The notes below the pieces were generated by a model. The model made no database searches, was not told the origin of the DNA, and saw only the letters and a list, made by a program, of their open reading frames with translations. From Enoplolaimus lenunculus (taxonomy: Eukaryota > Nematoda > Enoplea > Enoplida > Thoracostomopsidae): a stretch of 64,000 bases of DNA. Below are positions 9,379 to 27,780 of this stretch, piece after piece; positions within the stretch are counted from its first letter, which is position 1, and each line of letters opens with the position of its first letter. The stretch spans positions 124,001 to 188,000 of the forward strand of contig JASANG010000150.1 in NCBI GenBank assembly GCA_030248215.1, written 5' to 3'. The translations under genes were made by a program, and so were the position numbers.

Positions 9379-10500
9379 TATCCAGCTTAGTGCAGTGTCA
9401 ATTAAAAATTTCGCGAGTCGCAAAATGAAAGCAATTTGTCAATCAAGATTAAATCTAAGTAGAACGTACCTAACGGGCCCGTAGCCAGAGTGAGGCTAGA
9501 AAACCTCAGTTCCCATATAAAAATCCTGGTTCCTTCTAGGAAACCTTGAACCTTCTTGTAAGTCAACTGAAATTTTTGTATACCCCTCCTAAAAAGTTTT
9601 AGCCCCCCTAACACGGCCACGTGCCTGGTACTTAACAAAGAGCGTTCACCATTTAATATCTAAAATAGGGCTTCTGTAACCTATCTCTTTCTCTGAATCC
9701 GTGAATTATGGCTTTGTAACCTAAATCAAAATTACGCTAAAATTTACTGTATATAATTTAATGACTCACTTTAAAGGCATATTGTTCTCTTCTGAGGCAA
9801 CACTTGTAATTTATGCGCATCAGCCAAATGTGTTTATATTTATGAAACTGTCTCTTCGAATAAAAATGCTTGCGAGAAGAGATCCACACCCCTAAGAAAT
9901 ATACGCAACCGTGGAAAAGTTTTAGCTGCGCAACGACAACTGATTCCCGAGTAATACTTACTAACAAAACTACAACCTTCAAGCAAACTGGACAAAGCGC
10001 GACATTTTTTACCATAACTAGAAAACTGGCTACTAGGGTGTAACCGGATATCTGTTTCTGTTAAAAATTGGTATCCGTTTCCCTTATAGAAATACCGCAA
10101 ATTCTGTTATTTTTATGCTCAAAAATTAGTTGGAAATCACGCATATCTCGCCATTTTTCATTATAGATATGCTGCAATTATTTGAAATGAAATAAAAATT
10201 ACGAAATTTAGCCAAAAAATCTTAAAACTTTCGGCGTATCAGCTATTTTGTTTAAAATTTTAGAAAGCTCTATGACTATTTGCTTAACTCAATTTTGTTG
10301 GCAGAAAAATAAAATATCTTTGAACCAAATCGGAATAAACTTGCACCTTTCGATGAGCACTTCTAACCGCGTCTGAAGTCGCATAAATTTCGCAACATTT
10401 TTTGCAATCGAAGTCATCAGATGTTAAGTTAAAACAGCGTTCAAATTTTTTACACCGATCAGTTCGCAACTCGAGCCCTCACGTCAACAAAAATTGCGAA
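9379..10500. other. non-genic stretch 3' of CNOT9
   Basis: No supported gene. A degenerate CCGG repeat starts near 10033 (GGGTGTAACCGGATATC) and may end near 10590 (AGATAACCGGTGTCC). A CGTAGCCAG-type fragment lies near 9480. Confidence 0.35.
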
Positions 10501-10506
10501 TTTATT
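10501..10506 (-). promoter_or_regulatory. candidate polyadenylation signal of CNOT9
   Basis: AATAAA on the minus strand, about 125 bases past the CNOT9 stop codon. Position is the only support. Confidence 0.4.
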
Positions 10507-10631
10507 ATACAAACATTGTTGCACAAATGCATTGCGAATAATCAGCGGATATCCAAGTATATTTCTTTTCGAACACATATCCAGATAACCGGTGTCCATC
10601 TTTCTAGTATGACAACTCTAAAACATAGCAA

Positions 10632-13600
10632 TTAAGTATTCTGGACAGCATAATTCGGGTTAGGAACAACAGGTGCAGGGGTAATGGTTTGCGGTTGCAT
10701 TGGTTCCAAGTTAGTCAACAGCTGATTAAGCCAATGCTGAGTTGAACGGTCACTCTGTAGACAGCCAGCGAAAGTTTGATCTTTAAGCTGATCTGGTAAA
10801 CATTGGCGTAATGCATCCCGGGCTCGTGCGTTGTCGGACAAACGAGCGTAACATCGGATAACATGTTTCAGTAAACGGGCAGATTGCTCTTTAGCTAGGG
10901 AGAGAACCATTTTGCCTGAAAAAATGAAACAATGTTCCTAAAATACTCTACTGAAATGTGACATTAACCATCACCTTCCAACTATTTTGTCCACGAAATG
11001 AAAAACAATATTGTGTACATAAAACTGCTCTAATGTTGTTTAATATGAAATAACGGCAACGTAAAATTTGAGCATGAACTATTCAGTCTATAAATTTTAC
11101 TAGTTACAACAAATTCTAATTAAAATGTCAGCAAAAACCAATATTATGAAAAGAACTGATGAAAAGCGAACTGACTGAAAGTAATTTTGAAAGCATATGA
11201 AATTACTAGTCCACTGCACTTATTACCCAAACATTTTCAAAAATCGATGTATTTCGACAGTAAACATTCGGAAAAGAAACGTTTTGTTTTAAAGTATGCA
11301 ACAAAGCATTGCACTGCACAATCGTTAGGTTTATCAAAGTCAGTAAAATGATATCCCAGCAATCTCGCACCAATAAGAGGTAAATGACTTTTTACCTAAA
11401 ATCATTGCAACGTGTGAAAACCGTTCGTATGTTTGGCAAACATAAGATAGACCCATATCATCAAGAAGGATCTTCTGCAGAATAAAGGTTGCCACCGTTT
11501 TCGACAATTCACTACCTGATTCCATAATGCGTAAGCATAAAGGAATTATTTCGGTGGTGAGCAGAAATTGTATTACTTCCTAAAATTTCCAAAACATAAT
11601 AAGAAACTGTTTACGCTAACAGTATTTTACCAAACAATCAAAGCTAATCAAAAATTTATACACATATATCAGGGTTCAACCGGAATTCCTGTTCCTGGTT
11701 TAAAAGTCGCAGTCCAACAGTATATAATGCGGTGATGAAAACTGCTTCAAATTCCGGTTCCTGTTCCTGTCCTGAAAGAAATTAAATTCCTGTTTAAGTG
11801 AACATCAGGCTCTCCCTCTATCTTATCGCTGACACAGTGTTTGGCCTTGATTTCTAGCTGTGTTGTATTAAACATACGCCACTTTCTAACAATGCTGTAG
11901 TTCGCTTAACTGAACACCTAATTATGTATATGTGGTGATACGCAGTTGTTGTTTGAGTAAACGAACCCCGACCTTGTTTCCCTGCTCCCAAAGTTTCAAG
12001 ACCTATTATCTACTGGTGATAGAAACCATACACATTTCAAATACCAAGCGGATATTAAAATTTAGTAATATTTAAATTTATAAATACCTGTTCATCGATT
12101 TTGACCAAAGCTCCAATAACGCCCAGGCTAGTAAGCCGAAGATACTCAAACGGCCGAGTCTTGCTTGTCGTATGCAGAAACGGATACAAAAACAACGGAA
12201 TATGTGCCTGAAATTTCCTTGAAAAACATTCCTCAACAAGCATTGAAAACCAATAAAACATTGCGTCTATATTGCCCAAAAAATGCAGAAGAGGAATCAT
12301 AATTTTCAAACAAAATAATGTATCAAGTAGTATAATGGCTGATTTTTTTAATATTTCTCCTATTGCCAATTAGTGAGACCACGAGCAGATTGTTTTAACT
12401 GGCACGACTTGCGTTTTTCCCACATCACTAACTTAAGGGGGTTGGAACAATGAAATCACTAATATTTACAATTCACAATAAAACTATGTGTTTGGCGTTA
12501 TATGCTTGACCAAAGTCTCAGTGGTAGGTGTGTTCTGCATCTAGTCGACCCAAACAAATGAGGAGCCATATATGGGCAAAACTTAACGAGCCTCTTTCTG
12601 GTGATACTTATGTTAACACTAGAGCCTCGAACACATATAAGTGTAAGGAATATACCCACCGAAGTGGAGCACTCAGTACCGAAACCCAGATTTGACTTGC
12701 AGCTTACAGCCATAACACAATCATTTGTGTAGACTAACTTGCAAAAACGCAGAACGTGTTTCAGGATGAGATGCAACACATTGCATTAATGCAAGCGCAT
12801 TGCAAACACGATTCGACTGATGTGCAGTTAACATTGGCGGGTTGATCGCTGGATAAATGCCAATTATTTCCTTAACAAAAAGCAAAACAGATTTATTTCA
12901 CAAACAACAGCAATAATAATAAACCGAAATTTAAACAACAGTTTTACCAGTCCTAGTAGAACTATGTGTATTGAGCGAAACTCAGGCATGCTTAGTTTTT
13001 AATCAGTCTAGTTAAGCATTCCAATCTTGCAAAGCACAAACAGATAGTTTGACCTACTTACTTTCCAATTATTCTAATATGCAACTTAGTTATAATCTGA
13101 CTATTCACTGATCGGTTTTTGAGGTTTATAAACAATTTATTTAGATTACTCGCACCCAGAATCCGTTCAATAGCCCTAATCATCAGGGAAATCATTTAAA
13201 AAGTCCTAATTTCGGCTTACGTATTAGTTAAGCTAATATAACAATCTGCAATTAGCTAACTATTAAGTATCGCTTTTGGAGGCTTGTAAACAATATAATC
13301 GAATTTCTCGCACCCGAAAACCCTTTAGTAATGAATTTGATTGCTTATAACATTAAAAATAATCCTAATTTAGGCTTAGTTAATTAAGCAAATATACAAA
13401 TTACCTATTAGCTAACAATTCAATTATCGGCTTTGGAGGCTTATAAACAATTTATTCAGATTTCTCGTCCCCAAAACCCTTTACGTAGTACTAAAATTAG
13501 ATTGCCTGTCACCCTAATAATTAGTGAAATACAGTAAAAAGTCCTAATCCAGTCTTAATTAATTATGCAAATTAGCCTTTAGCTAATAAACGGCTTAAAA

Positions 13601-14954
13601 TTTTGAAACGCTAATGCGAGGTTAACATTCCAGGTTAATAAGCTTTCAAACAAATTGTTAAAATCGGTTCAGCGGTTCCAGAGATTCTTTTCGGACGGAC
13701 GGACAATTCGCGAAACTTCAACCTTCGCTCAGAGTTTCGCTTCGCTCAATGATTTAAATCAATCACATTCGCTAGATAAAAGTTAATACATGACGGCCAC
13801 AGGATAAAAAAGTATAATCACAAATTGTTTTAAAAACTGGTATACAGGGTGCAACCGGAATTACAATTTACCGAAACTGGAAAAGGAATTAAAAAAATTA
13901 CCGGAAACGAAACCGGAAAATGAAAAACATATGCCACCGTAAAATTCATTTTAATTTTCTTTTTGCAATGGTGGTTTAATCCAGTCAGCCAACTAGACTG
14001 TCTAACCCTAACAGTACCTGTAACAACGCGGCCACAGTCCCAAACGAATGCCACAATAGCGGCGCTAGATCTTGGACAACTTCGCGTTTTTTGCTTAATT
14101 CAAGCAACGCAGATTCGCGCGTATTCGGATCAGTCAGTTGTAAAATCCATTCATTAATTTGATTTCGATCGACACCTTGTGTGGCGGTTGTTGTTGTAGA
14201 AGAACCTGAGAACAAAATTCAGTTTGTTTACAGTATACGCCCTGAAGTTAAAAAGAATATACGTACGTTAATATTTTCTGGTTGAAATAAATTTTGGTTT
14301 ATGCCTTCTTGAAGTTTATTCACCTACTGAGACCGAAACTGCAGCTCTCGGTCAACTTTTAGACGTTGCGAAAATTTTTCTAACTTATGATTTGAACAAT
14401 GTTTAAAAGATGAATGTTGTTTGTGGATAAAACTTGCTGAATGTGTTCGAGTTGCTTTTTAAATAACAAAATCAAACTAAGAAACCGCTGCAAATTTTTT
14501 AAAATTTATTTCTCAATACCGAACGAACAGTGCCGAAATGCTGAAAAGTTACACCAATCACCAATAACAACAGACGCTCCACATATACGTAGATAACTTT
14601 AACTTGTTGACTGTCACTGTCTTTAAATGATAGACAAAATTTTGTCCTTTTAATTTGTGTTTGGCCTTTGGTCACGATGCTCAAACAACCGTGACTCAAA
14701 AAAGCAAGTTGACAACGAAACCTGCTAATTGCCTAGCGGAGACTGAGACCACCCATTACTGAAGGGATGATGATTGTGTTAAATACTTTTTGAAATTTAC
14801 TAACAGCTATCAACTACTTCCTTCGATAAACCTGCAAATATAAATTACCAGAAGTCGTAGCAGCCGTCGATTGCTGGGTGCTTGTTGAGCCCGCTGCACT
14901 GACGGGGGTATCAGGCTTTCCTGATGAACTTTGCGAATAAGGCTGCATAAACAT
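10632..14954 (-). CDS. CNOT9: CCR4-NOT complex subunit 9 (Rcd1/Caf40)
   Basis: Six exons in transcript order: 14954-14849, 14205-14018, 12870-12739, 12207-12088, 11579-11396 and 10915-10632. All junctions are GT-AG, and together they give 1014 bases or 337 residues plus stop. The protein follows metazoan CNOT9 closely: [19 protein letters not shown], then [58 protein letters not shown] and [20 protein letters not shown]. These form the armadillo-repeat helices that bind NOT1 and GW182/tryptophan-containing partners. CNOT9 acts in the cytoplasmic deadenylase complex in mRNA decay and miRNA silencing. It is longer than the human protein (about 299 aa) because of a Ser/Thr-rich N-terminus and a Pro/Asn tail. 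Introns hold CCGG repeats and a three-unit tandem repeat. Its 5' end faces CRK, 2.3 kb away. Confidence 0.97.
11668..11790. repeat. CCGG-family repeat in a CNOT9 intron
   Basis: Begins CAGGGTTCAACCGGAATTCC and ends with AAATTCCTG-type words. It is a diverged, incomplete copy of the CAGGGTGCAACCGG family. Confidence 0.5.
13090..13600. repeat. three-unit tandem repeat, period about 158 bp
   Basis: The block GGAGGCTTATAAACAATTTA with a following TTCTCGCACCC recurs near 13109, 13268 and 13426. Each is followed by an AGTCCTAAT...TTAATTAAGCAAAT segment. The units are diverged. It lies in CNOT9 intron 2. Confidence 0.7.
13635..13750. repeat. repeat tail with CGGACGGACGGAC
   Basis: AAAATCGGTTCAGCGGTTCC, then AGAGATTC and CGGACGGACGGACAATTCG, a motif order common at the edges of interspersed repeats in invertebrates. 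It directly follows the 158-bp tandem repeat and may belong to the same element. Confidence 0.45.
13845..13925. repeat. CAGGGTGCAACCGG repeat, left end
   Basis: Starts CAGGGTGCAACCGGAATTAC, then several ACCGGAAAC words. The matching right end is not adjacent, so this is a partial copy in CNOT9 intron 2. Confidence 0.55.
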
Positions 14955-17271
14955 TTTGCTTCACAAGCTAATATATAGACATATACATAAGCAAACTAGG
15001 CTCTATAATTTAAAGTATTGAAATAAATAACATGGCAGTCAAAATGAACGTTCTGTGCGACGTAGTGGTAGAGCGCTTCCATAGCATAAGAATTTATAGC
15101 AGACAGCTGGTGCGATTTTAAATACCGTAATGCTACAAATTTAGTAGCAGAACGAAAACACCATACCTGGCTAAGTTATTAAGGGCTATTGGAATACAAC
15201 ACCTAGCGATATATGCTACTGTTCGGATGGCTTGTTGAAACGCCAGGTACGATGAATGCATATTATTGTCCAAATAAGTTGATGTTAAAATATAAAACAC
15301 TGAATACCGTACATTAAGAATCCGATCCAAACGAGAACACATTCAAGCATTCAACCAATTACTTGAGATAAGCTCGCGCAAATATTTAACTCGTTAAAAA
15401 CACACTCGAAACAGTTTCGAGGAAAAAGTTAAAATTCCTGTGCAAAATTTGAGGTATTTTCTGGATTGGCACAATATAGGTGAATCACATGTAATGGGAA
15501 ACAAAGTGTTTTATCAACCTTCCAAACTACGTAAAAATTCCTGATGTACGGTTATAATTTCGTCTTATTTCATTTTTCAATCCAGGAAAGTTCCCGAAAA
15601 CTTCAGAAATTTCTTTTTCTATTAAACTCCGAGATATTGGGCTTGCCATATACATCAGAACAGAAAATGACAAAGCCGAAATTCTGCAGTATGTCACATA
15701 GAAACTTCACACAGCAAGTTTTTATATCGCCAATACACAAAAGTTTTTCTTTGATTAAACGAAAAAGATAATATGGAATTCAAGCGTTTCAATTTGTCGA
15801 TGTGCACGCAGGTATCACGGTAGTAACATAGCTATTGACCTAATATTATTGAGGTGAATCAACGCTATAAATGAAATGTTCTCGGCTAAAGAGAGAAATA
15901 ACTGGGTATAGCGATAGTTTTACATAATGTAATTTAAAACACTTCATTGCATGCGCATTCGTACATGTTTTGAAATAGTGCTGCAAGAAGAGTTTTCACC
16001 TTCCGGTTCCAGCAAATTTTTACCGGAATTAAAAATTCCTGTGTTTTTATTTGGTCGGTGAAAGTTAAGATATTCTACTAAAAATTGCCGATTCTTTGCC
16101 GATGCTTTTTTACATGTAACAGTCAGTTGGAATGCTATCGATTTCATTTCTGTGCGCATATTTGGAGTGTGGTCAAAAAAACTGTTACCTCTTTTGCGTA
16201 TGTGTTTCATAAAATTTATTGAAATGAACCGTTCTTACAAATTTATAATCGTTTATGATGGTTAGGGTTTAAGTCTCATATAATGATGTAATGTAGTATC
16301 CTATCTGTTCATTAAGCATGGTGTACTAACGTTGAAATCGGCATCGGTTCGGCATGGGCAAAATTTCAGAATAAGAATCGGCATCGGCAGAGTTTCAAAA
16401 TAAGAATCGACATCGGTTAAATTTTTGGTATCGGAACATCCCTAATAGTGCAAACCTTGACAATAACTCATCGAAGGTTGATTTCGCTTCCGTGAATTAT
16501 GAAAATCTAGAATACAGCAGACAAAGTGAATTACTATCTCTGTGACATGCTGATGTATGGAGGCAAATAATAACCTCATGCTGATGCTGTACATCGGTAA
16601 AAACACTGCTGCATATGTAGTGCCTTTATATGTAGCAGCAGTAAAACATGGAAGAACCAAGATACATGTGTATAATGTTGAGGTTCTTATAAGGCATAAA
16701 AAACAGAAAAACTCAGCAGTTGATTGTGAGGCGGAGTGGCTCAGTGGATAGCGCACTGGACTGATAATATGTCGATCGAGTTCGAAACCTCCTGGGAGCG
16801 TCCCTCATTTTCTGCTGCTGAGAACTCAGAACTAAAAACTGTCGTAACCTAGCCTACCCAACTTATCACAATCTCCAACTAGGATTATTTCACCAATAAC
16901 ATTGCGAAAAAGAAAACTAAATCAATTGTTCGATGGCATGTATTTTTAATTTTCGGTTCCGTTTCCGGTATTTTTTCAAATTCCGGTTCCAGTAAATTAT
17001 AATTCCGATTGCACCCTGGTTGAGGCATGACAGGTCGTCACATCAGATTGCATTTATTAAGTGGCTGGAAATCGGTTAGACGAGGCGTTCCGAACTAGCG
17101 GTGTTAGGACTCCGCGTACTGTGCATGTTATACGTGCGCAATAACAAGAATGTGAACTGTTATTTTCTAGTTGATCTTTAATTCTAGATCCCGATCTAGG
17201 TGCTATTAAGTGTTGTTTTAGATACAAGCAATTTACGCATTACAATTACATAATGCCATAGAAAAGCGTAA
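14955..17271. other. head-to-head intergenic region CNOT9/CRK
   Basis: It must hold both promoters, but no motif can be assigned. Repeats seen: CCGG fragments at about 15990-16065 and 16935-17017 (the latter ends ATTGCACCCTG), a GGCATCGG-rich fragment at 16316-16445 ending GGAACATCCCTAATAG, and a tRNA-like unit at 16730-16800. Confidence 0.5.
16730..16800 (+). repeat. tRNA-derived SINE head or tRNA pseudogene
   Basis: A-box-like TGGCTCAGTGG (16737-16747) and B-box-like GAGTTCGAAACC (16778-16789) are correctly spaced for an RNA polymerase III promoter. The anticodon, T and acceptor stems do not pair well, so a working tRNA is unlikely. A tRNA-derived SINE head is the better reading. Confidence 0.5.
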
Positions 17272-22296
<5,025 letters not shown>

Positions 22297-23505
22297 GAAA
22301 ATGGGCGGTGAGGTGCTTGTAAAGCGGTTTGCTCAGTAGTATTTTCGCGCATGTTTTGCAAACATCGGGCGCTGTTCGCGAATGGGCGTGAAAATTAGTG
22401 AAGAGCCTTAAAACGAAGAACGTATGGTTCAGAAAAATGGGCTATTTTCAAAAGTTTAGAACTGTTTGAGTAAAATTAACTAGCGTCACTGGCGCAGCCA
22501 GGAAAATTTTCCGGCGATGGGGCTGACCTGCTCCTATATATCATAGAAGAAAATTTCTTACTTGAGAAATTTCCATAAGGGGGTACCCTTACCAATTGAA
22601 ATTTTTAGAAATTTTTTTGGGAGAATGCCTTCATTCCCATCTCCTGGCTAGCGTGCTATGGATTGAGCATTTTTGCGGTTGCAAATGCACATGGTTTGCA
22701 TTTATGCTAAAAATGTGGTGCTTTTAATGTCCATCATGATATTTATTGTTTGGACCGTATTCTGGAACTGTGTGTAGCATGTCAGTTAGTGATAGATATT
22801 GTGAGCTTTACAGCCAGGCTGTTGCTTTCTTTAAAACACATACATATGAAGTTTACTATGGTACATATGAAACATTTTTGTTTAAAATTTTAAATATTGT
22901 CATATTAGGGTAATTATATTGTTTGAAATTCTATTGCTAACTGATGATGGACTGAACTGATACTTATTGAAAATGGTGACCGTGTTTGGAGAATTAGTGT
23001 ATACATAGTTGTTTTTGTACCGTCTCACTCGTATATTCTTACAGCAACAAAGTGCTTTGATATGGCGTAATGCGTTAACCGGTTCTGATTGGCTCATTTA
23101 GTTTGTTTTCAATGTTAAAATAATATGATGCGTTTTCATTGTACGTATGTATGTATGTAATTATGCAAAATGTTTTCATTCAATGCCCGAGTTTGTTGCA
23201 GCTATTTTTTATTTAAGTGAGCTGTCTCTTACGTGGTGTGTGGTTTCAAGGATTGGCTGTATTGCATTGAGGTGGCAAAATATTACATGGTTAATGGGTT
23301 GGGGTTTACTGTAAAACAACCGGATATGCGTTTGGATTCTTTGGAGTCGGCATATTTTAAAATTACGTACTTAAGACGGTTGGCCACTTCGACAGTTTGG
23401 GCACCTGAAATCGTTTGATGGACTCTAATTACTACCATGAGGGCGAAATTTTATTCAATTTCTGCTTTCTGCTGTGCGCTTGTTTGGAAATCTGTCACCT
23501 ATTCA
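22297..23505. other. CRK 3' flank
   Basis: No further gene. An inverted-repeat fragment of the GGCGYAGCCAGG type lies at 22486-22660 (CACTGGCGCAGCCAGGA ... TCCTGGCTAGCGTG). No AATAAA was noticed close to the stop codon. Confidence 0.45.
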
Positions 23506-23956
23506 CAGGGTGCTACCGGATAGCAATTTACCGGAACCGGATACGGATATTGAATTTTATACCGAAACAGAAACCGAATATCGGATAGTATAGAACGTTA
23601 AAATAATTCGTTTTTCGCGTTTTTAGCGTGCTCAAGGTTTTCGTCTGTTAAAACTCATAATTGCTGCTGATAAACTGAAATTGTTTAATGCAGAAATGCG
23701 TTTAACACTCTCGTTCGCTTGCACAAGTTAAAACTAGCTGGAAACGTATCAACAATTGAACTTATTGACTTGCCCAGAAATGTAATCGCTGCAAGATGTT
23801 AAATACGCTTTACTTGTAAGAAGCAGGTTTATGATATTCGGCACCACAACCGTAAATTTCCGATATCTGGTAGGTTTATACCGGATACATGAACCGGATA
23901 CGGATGTCAGTTTTTGCCGAATATTAAACCGGAACCGCATATCCAGTCGCATCCTA
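23506..23956. mobile_element. hAT-type MITE (CAGGGTGC-ACCGG) with perfect 8-bp duplication
   Basis: Left end CAGGGTGCTACCGGATAGC; right end CCAGTCGCATCCTA is its diverged reverse complement. The octamer CCTATTCA flanks both sides (23498-23505, 23957-23964). The 451-bp interior has CCGGATACGGATAT words and no transposase. Confidence 0.85.
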
Positions 23957-24705
23957 CCTATTCACTAGAGTTACTAGTCAAATACCTGCTAGTCAAATAC
24001 CTCGAGGGTATAATAGGTTTATAGGTCATGAATGTAAGAGAACATTAGGGAAGCGCTGACTTTCGTATAACACCGCATAGTCAACACTAAACTGAATTTA
24101 TGTTCGTATGCTGTTCTGCTGTAATTTCGATTATTTTTCTAATTACGTAGTCAGTGGTGGGCCAGCGTATACTTAAATGCCAGAACCTACTTTTATTGCC
24201 AGTCTATCCGTGGAATTGATAAAAGTTTGCATATTGATTAGTATCATTCGGTTGCTCGCTCTCATTTTGTCAATTCCGATTGAGAAGTCAAGCAGATCGA
24301 AATTATTTTCTTGTTTCTCGCATTTTTGCGCGAATTTTAACATTTTATATTTTGCATCTTTTAAGAGATTGACTCAGGAATATTTATTGTAAATTTTTTT
24401 CAAAAAGTTAAGTCGATATGTTAATTCTGTTAATGTTTTATGGTCGCGCAAACATGTTCCATTTATATATATTTTCGATCTTGGGATTTTATATTGGGGG
24501 GTGATGTTAAAGATGTCAGAATCGCAAAGTGTACAATAACTTGCATACCGTTGAAGTTAGGAAGTTACACGGTATACTTTTGTTTACTCGTAATCTTTAT
24601 AAGTGTAGGATACAAAAAAGGGTTTAAAGGGCTTCAGGTGACACGACGTTTTTATACAGCATTGCAGTGGATGGTGTTTTTGTGTTAATTTATGGCGCGC
24701 ACAAC

Positions 24706-25056
24706 CAGGGTGCGACCGGATATCCGGTATATAAACCTACCAATTCCAATAATGGATCAGGGTTACTGTTGGTACGCTCGTGAGCTGCTGCAAATCAGAA
24801 GGTTTTTAACTGTTTTAAGTGTTGATTAAAAATTTAGACGAATGTAATGATATTTGTGCGAGCTTTAAAGGAGTCGAATCAAAGTTCAGGTTATTAACCA
24901 CAATTATTGATGAACTTAAAACATACGTAATGTAAATGCTAAGCATTCCCATAGCGAGAAAAAATATTAAGTAGCGTATCCGGTTCCAGTGGAAAATGTA
25001 CGTACTGTCCGTATGCGGTTGCGGCATCGCAAGAATCGATGTCCGGTCGCGCACTG
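24706..25056. mobile_element. hAT-type MITE, diverged copy
   Basis: Starts CAGGGTGCGACCGGATATCC and ends GTCCGGTCGCGCACTG. The flanking octamers CGCACAAC and GACACAGC agree at only 5 of 8 positions, so the ends are likely but the duplication is eroded. Confidence 0.65.
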
Positions 25057-27129
25057 GACACAGCTTGCACACAGCTATGTATGTATTACGTTGATTTATG
25101 CACATAATAATATGTTCGTAGTGAATCGGTGACGGTAATAGGAGCCTTTAGTATGGAATCACAGTTGTCAAGTGTTAATATACAACTTTATTTTGTACTT
25201 ATTTATTATATATACTTGTTTGTTTTGTATTGTAACAACATTTTTGGGTATATGCTCATATGATGATTATCTTTTATAATGAAAATTTTTGGCTGAGGCA
25301 TACGTAGATACTCTACGTAGATATATTGTAAATGGGGATTTAAATTTATTACGCCGTTCATTTGGCTTCACGCCAGTAGGTAATCTCGTTTGAACGTCAT
25401 CTTTGCACTCGATAGGTATTTTTAGCTATGATGCCCTGTGAGATCGGTTTTAATTGATTTTTCATAAAAATATCTGTTGCAAAACAAATTTTGCAGCTTT
25501 TTTTTGAACAGCGCGTTTAATGTTGCAGGACGGGCGCGAATCTGTAATAGGTGTTGAATGTTTATATTGGAAAATACTATAGGTGTATGGTTAATTCTGT
25601 GGGCGGAAATGCCTGATGTCCATATGCTTCAGGTTTTCATTATGCAACAAATAAACGTAAGGGGACGATTATTATTCAAGATTATGTGAGCTTTAATCAA
25701 TATTTGTTCAATTGGTAAACGATGTTAAATATGTTAGACCATTCCTATTTTAATCTAGAGCTAAGCTTATTTTATTGTATTTCATTGTTTTAGACTAAAA
25801 TTTCTTTGGTAGATACAATTTCTCAGCGACCTTTTATTTAAACTCATGAACTTTGTTTTAAAATAGTTTAAGATTGTCCTTTTGTTTCAGATTACTGAGA
25901 TGGGGAATTGTGTGCAATTTTGTAAACAACTGTTATTTATTGCCTTTGACATGCTGTTGAGTATCAGATCAATAGAAATCCGTTATCCACCTATTCCGTG
26001 GGATGTTGGAAGTGTTTAGCTTTTCAAAAATTAATTTTATTAACCAATGTTTATATTGTGTAACACAAGAACGTTGTATGGCCTTGATTGGTTACTTTTT
26101 GAAGAGTAGTGTAAAAGCGTTATCAAGTTTTTACAATTATGCTGCTGCATATTAGGTTTTATCTGTGCGTGTATATAGACAATATTCAGGTTGCCAAATG
26201 CTTTTGTTGCTTACTTTTGATTTTAGTTTTGTATTGGCAATATTTTGCTTTACAGCTGCAATTAGGATGCACGCTTGTCAATGTGCAACCGGAGGTAAAA
26301 ATACCAAAACCGGAGGTAAAAAACCTTGCCGAAGCAAGAGGTGAGGCAAAATTATGTAGTTAAAATGATGTTTAATTTGTTAATTTTAGCAAATATCTGT
26401 AATCTATTGTTTAAATCGTTTGGTTTAACGCTAATTTTTTACGAAAACTCGGCAATTCTTTCCTCAAAATTGTGCCAAGGATTAAAACGAAACGTGCCAA
26501 ACAGATAAATTTTGTAACACTATGCAAAAATTTCACTACCGAAAGAGCTTTGTGAGTATTTAAACGGAATATATATACGGCGAAAGATGTGATACAAATT
26601 CGATGTATTTGACAGGAAATAAGGTTACATCGTATATTTTATACCTGTTTCTTTTTTTTCGCTTGTAATGGTTCGTTTCTGATACTAGTAGAACTTTTGA
26701 CGTTTCTGTACCTCGCCACAATTTCAATGTTTATAGCATACACAGGCCAATTTTAAGCGTCATTCAAAGTTTACGTGTATTCACTGTTATTAATGTCTTA
26801 GCTTTTCGATGCGTTTATTATGTTGTTGCTAATAAACGATGGCGTTGTTTTATATTCGTAGTTGATATTTCGATTCAAACGGTAGCTGGGAGCGAAGCAG
26901 TTCATTTTAACAAATATCGAAGTAAAAGAGAATGGAATATGCAGCGACTTGATATGTAGGTAATATTAAATAGAAGTTGTTAACTGTACACAAAACTATT
27001 GTTGTTAAAATCAAAGTTTAAGACTTATCTTTTGAATGCATATATCACGGTTTAGGTTGCGACTGTCGGAACCAGGAACGATTAGCTAAATTTGTAAGTA
27101 TGGTTTAAAGCTTCGGCCATTGTATAGAG
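25057..27129. other. intergenic stretch
   Basis: No gene recognised. A small CCGG repeat remnant lies at about 26280-26330 (GTGCAACCGGAGG). The rest is AT-rich without clear structure. Confidence 0.4.
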
Positions 27130-27224
27130 CAGGGGTTTCCATTATCCAACGTGGACCCCTTATGACCAGGAGTGCTGTGCAGCCGCTCCTGTATGACGCC
27201 TAGGAACTCCACTGGTGTGGTGGC

Positions 27225-27780
27225 AAAGATCACAAGTATAATTTTTGCTGGGAAAAGTGTACAATTAAGAAGCCTGAATATTTCCTAGTTCGATGAGGTT
27301 TAGACGAGGTTCGGAAAACAGGGAAAGAAACGTATAGGTTTTTTCTAGGTTTGGTAGGGTAGAAGGTATGTTTGCTTTGTCTGAAGAATTTGGAAGTGTT
27401 TTTCGTTTTGGAAAACAGGGACATTAAAATTCAAGCGTAGGTATATAATTCATTTTGGTTTGTAGGGGAAAGTTGGAGGTGTAGGCGAGTCTCGGAAAAC
27501 GGCAACGTTACACGTATATGTTTTCACCACTGGAAAATTTGAACGCTGGTTTTCACGTGGTTTGGTAGGAGAAATTTGAAGCATAGGCTTTGTTTAGAAA
27601 AGGGAAAAAGTAAAAAATTCAAACGTCTAGATTTTCTCTTGGTAAGGACAATCTGAAGCGTAGGTTTTGTTTGAAAAATTTGAAAAACAGAAAATTTGAA
27701 AGCCTAAATTTTCCCTTGGCTGGTCGGGAAAATGTGAAGCGAAGGTTTTGTTTGGTAAACGGCAAAATGGAAAATTCAAG
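27225..27780 (+). repeat. imperfect ~80-bp tandem repeats
   Basis: Units such as GAAGCGTAGGTTTTGTTTG followed by GAAAAC/GGAAAATTC and an AGATTTTCYCTTGG block recur near 27576, 27654 and 27735 and, more diverged, further left. Two more units occur at 29500-29655 on the far side of the LINE segment, in the same orientation. Confidence 0.7.

Noticed and set aside
16730-16800. Functional tRNA gene
   Set aside because: A and B boxes are present, but the anticodon, T and acceptor stems do not pair.
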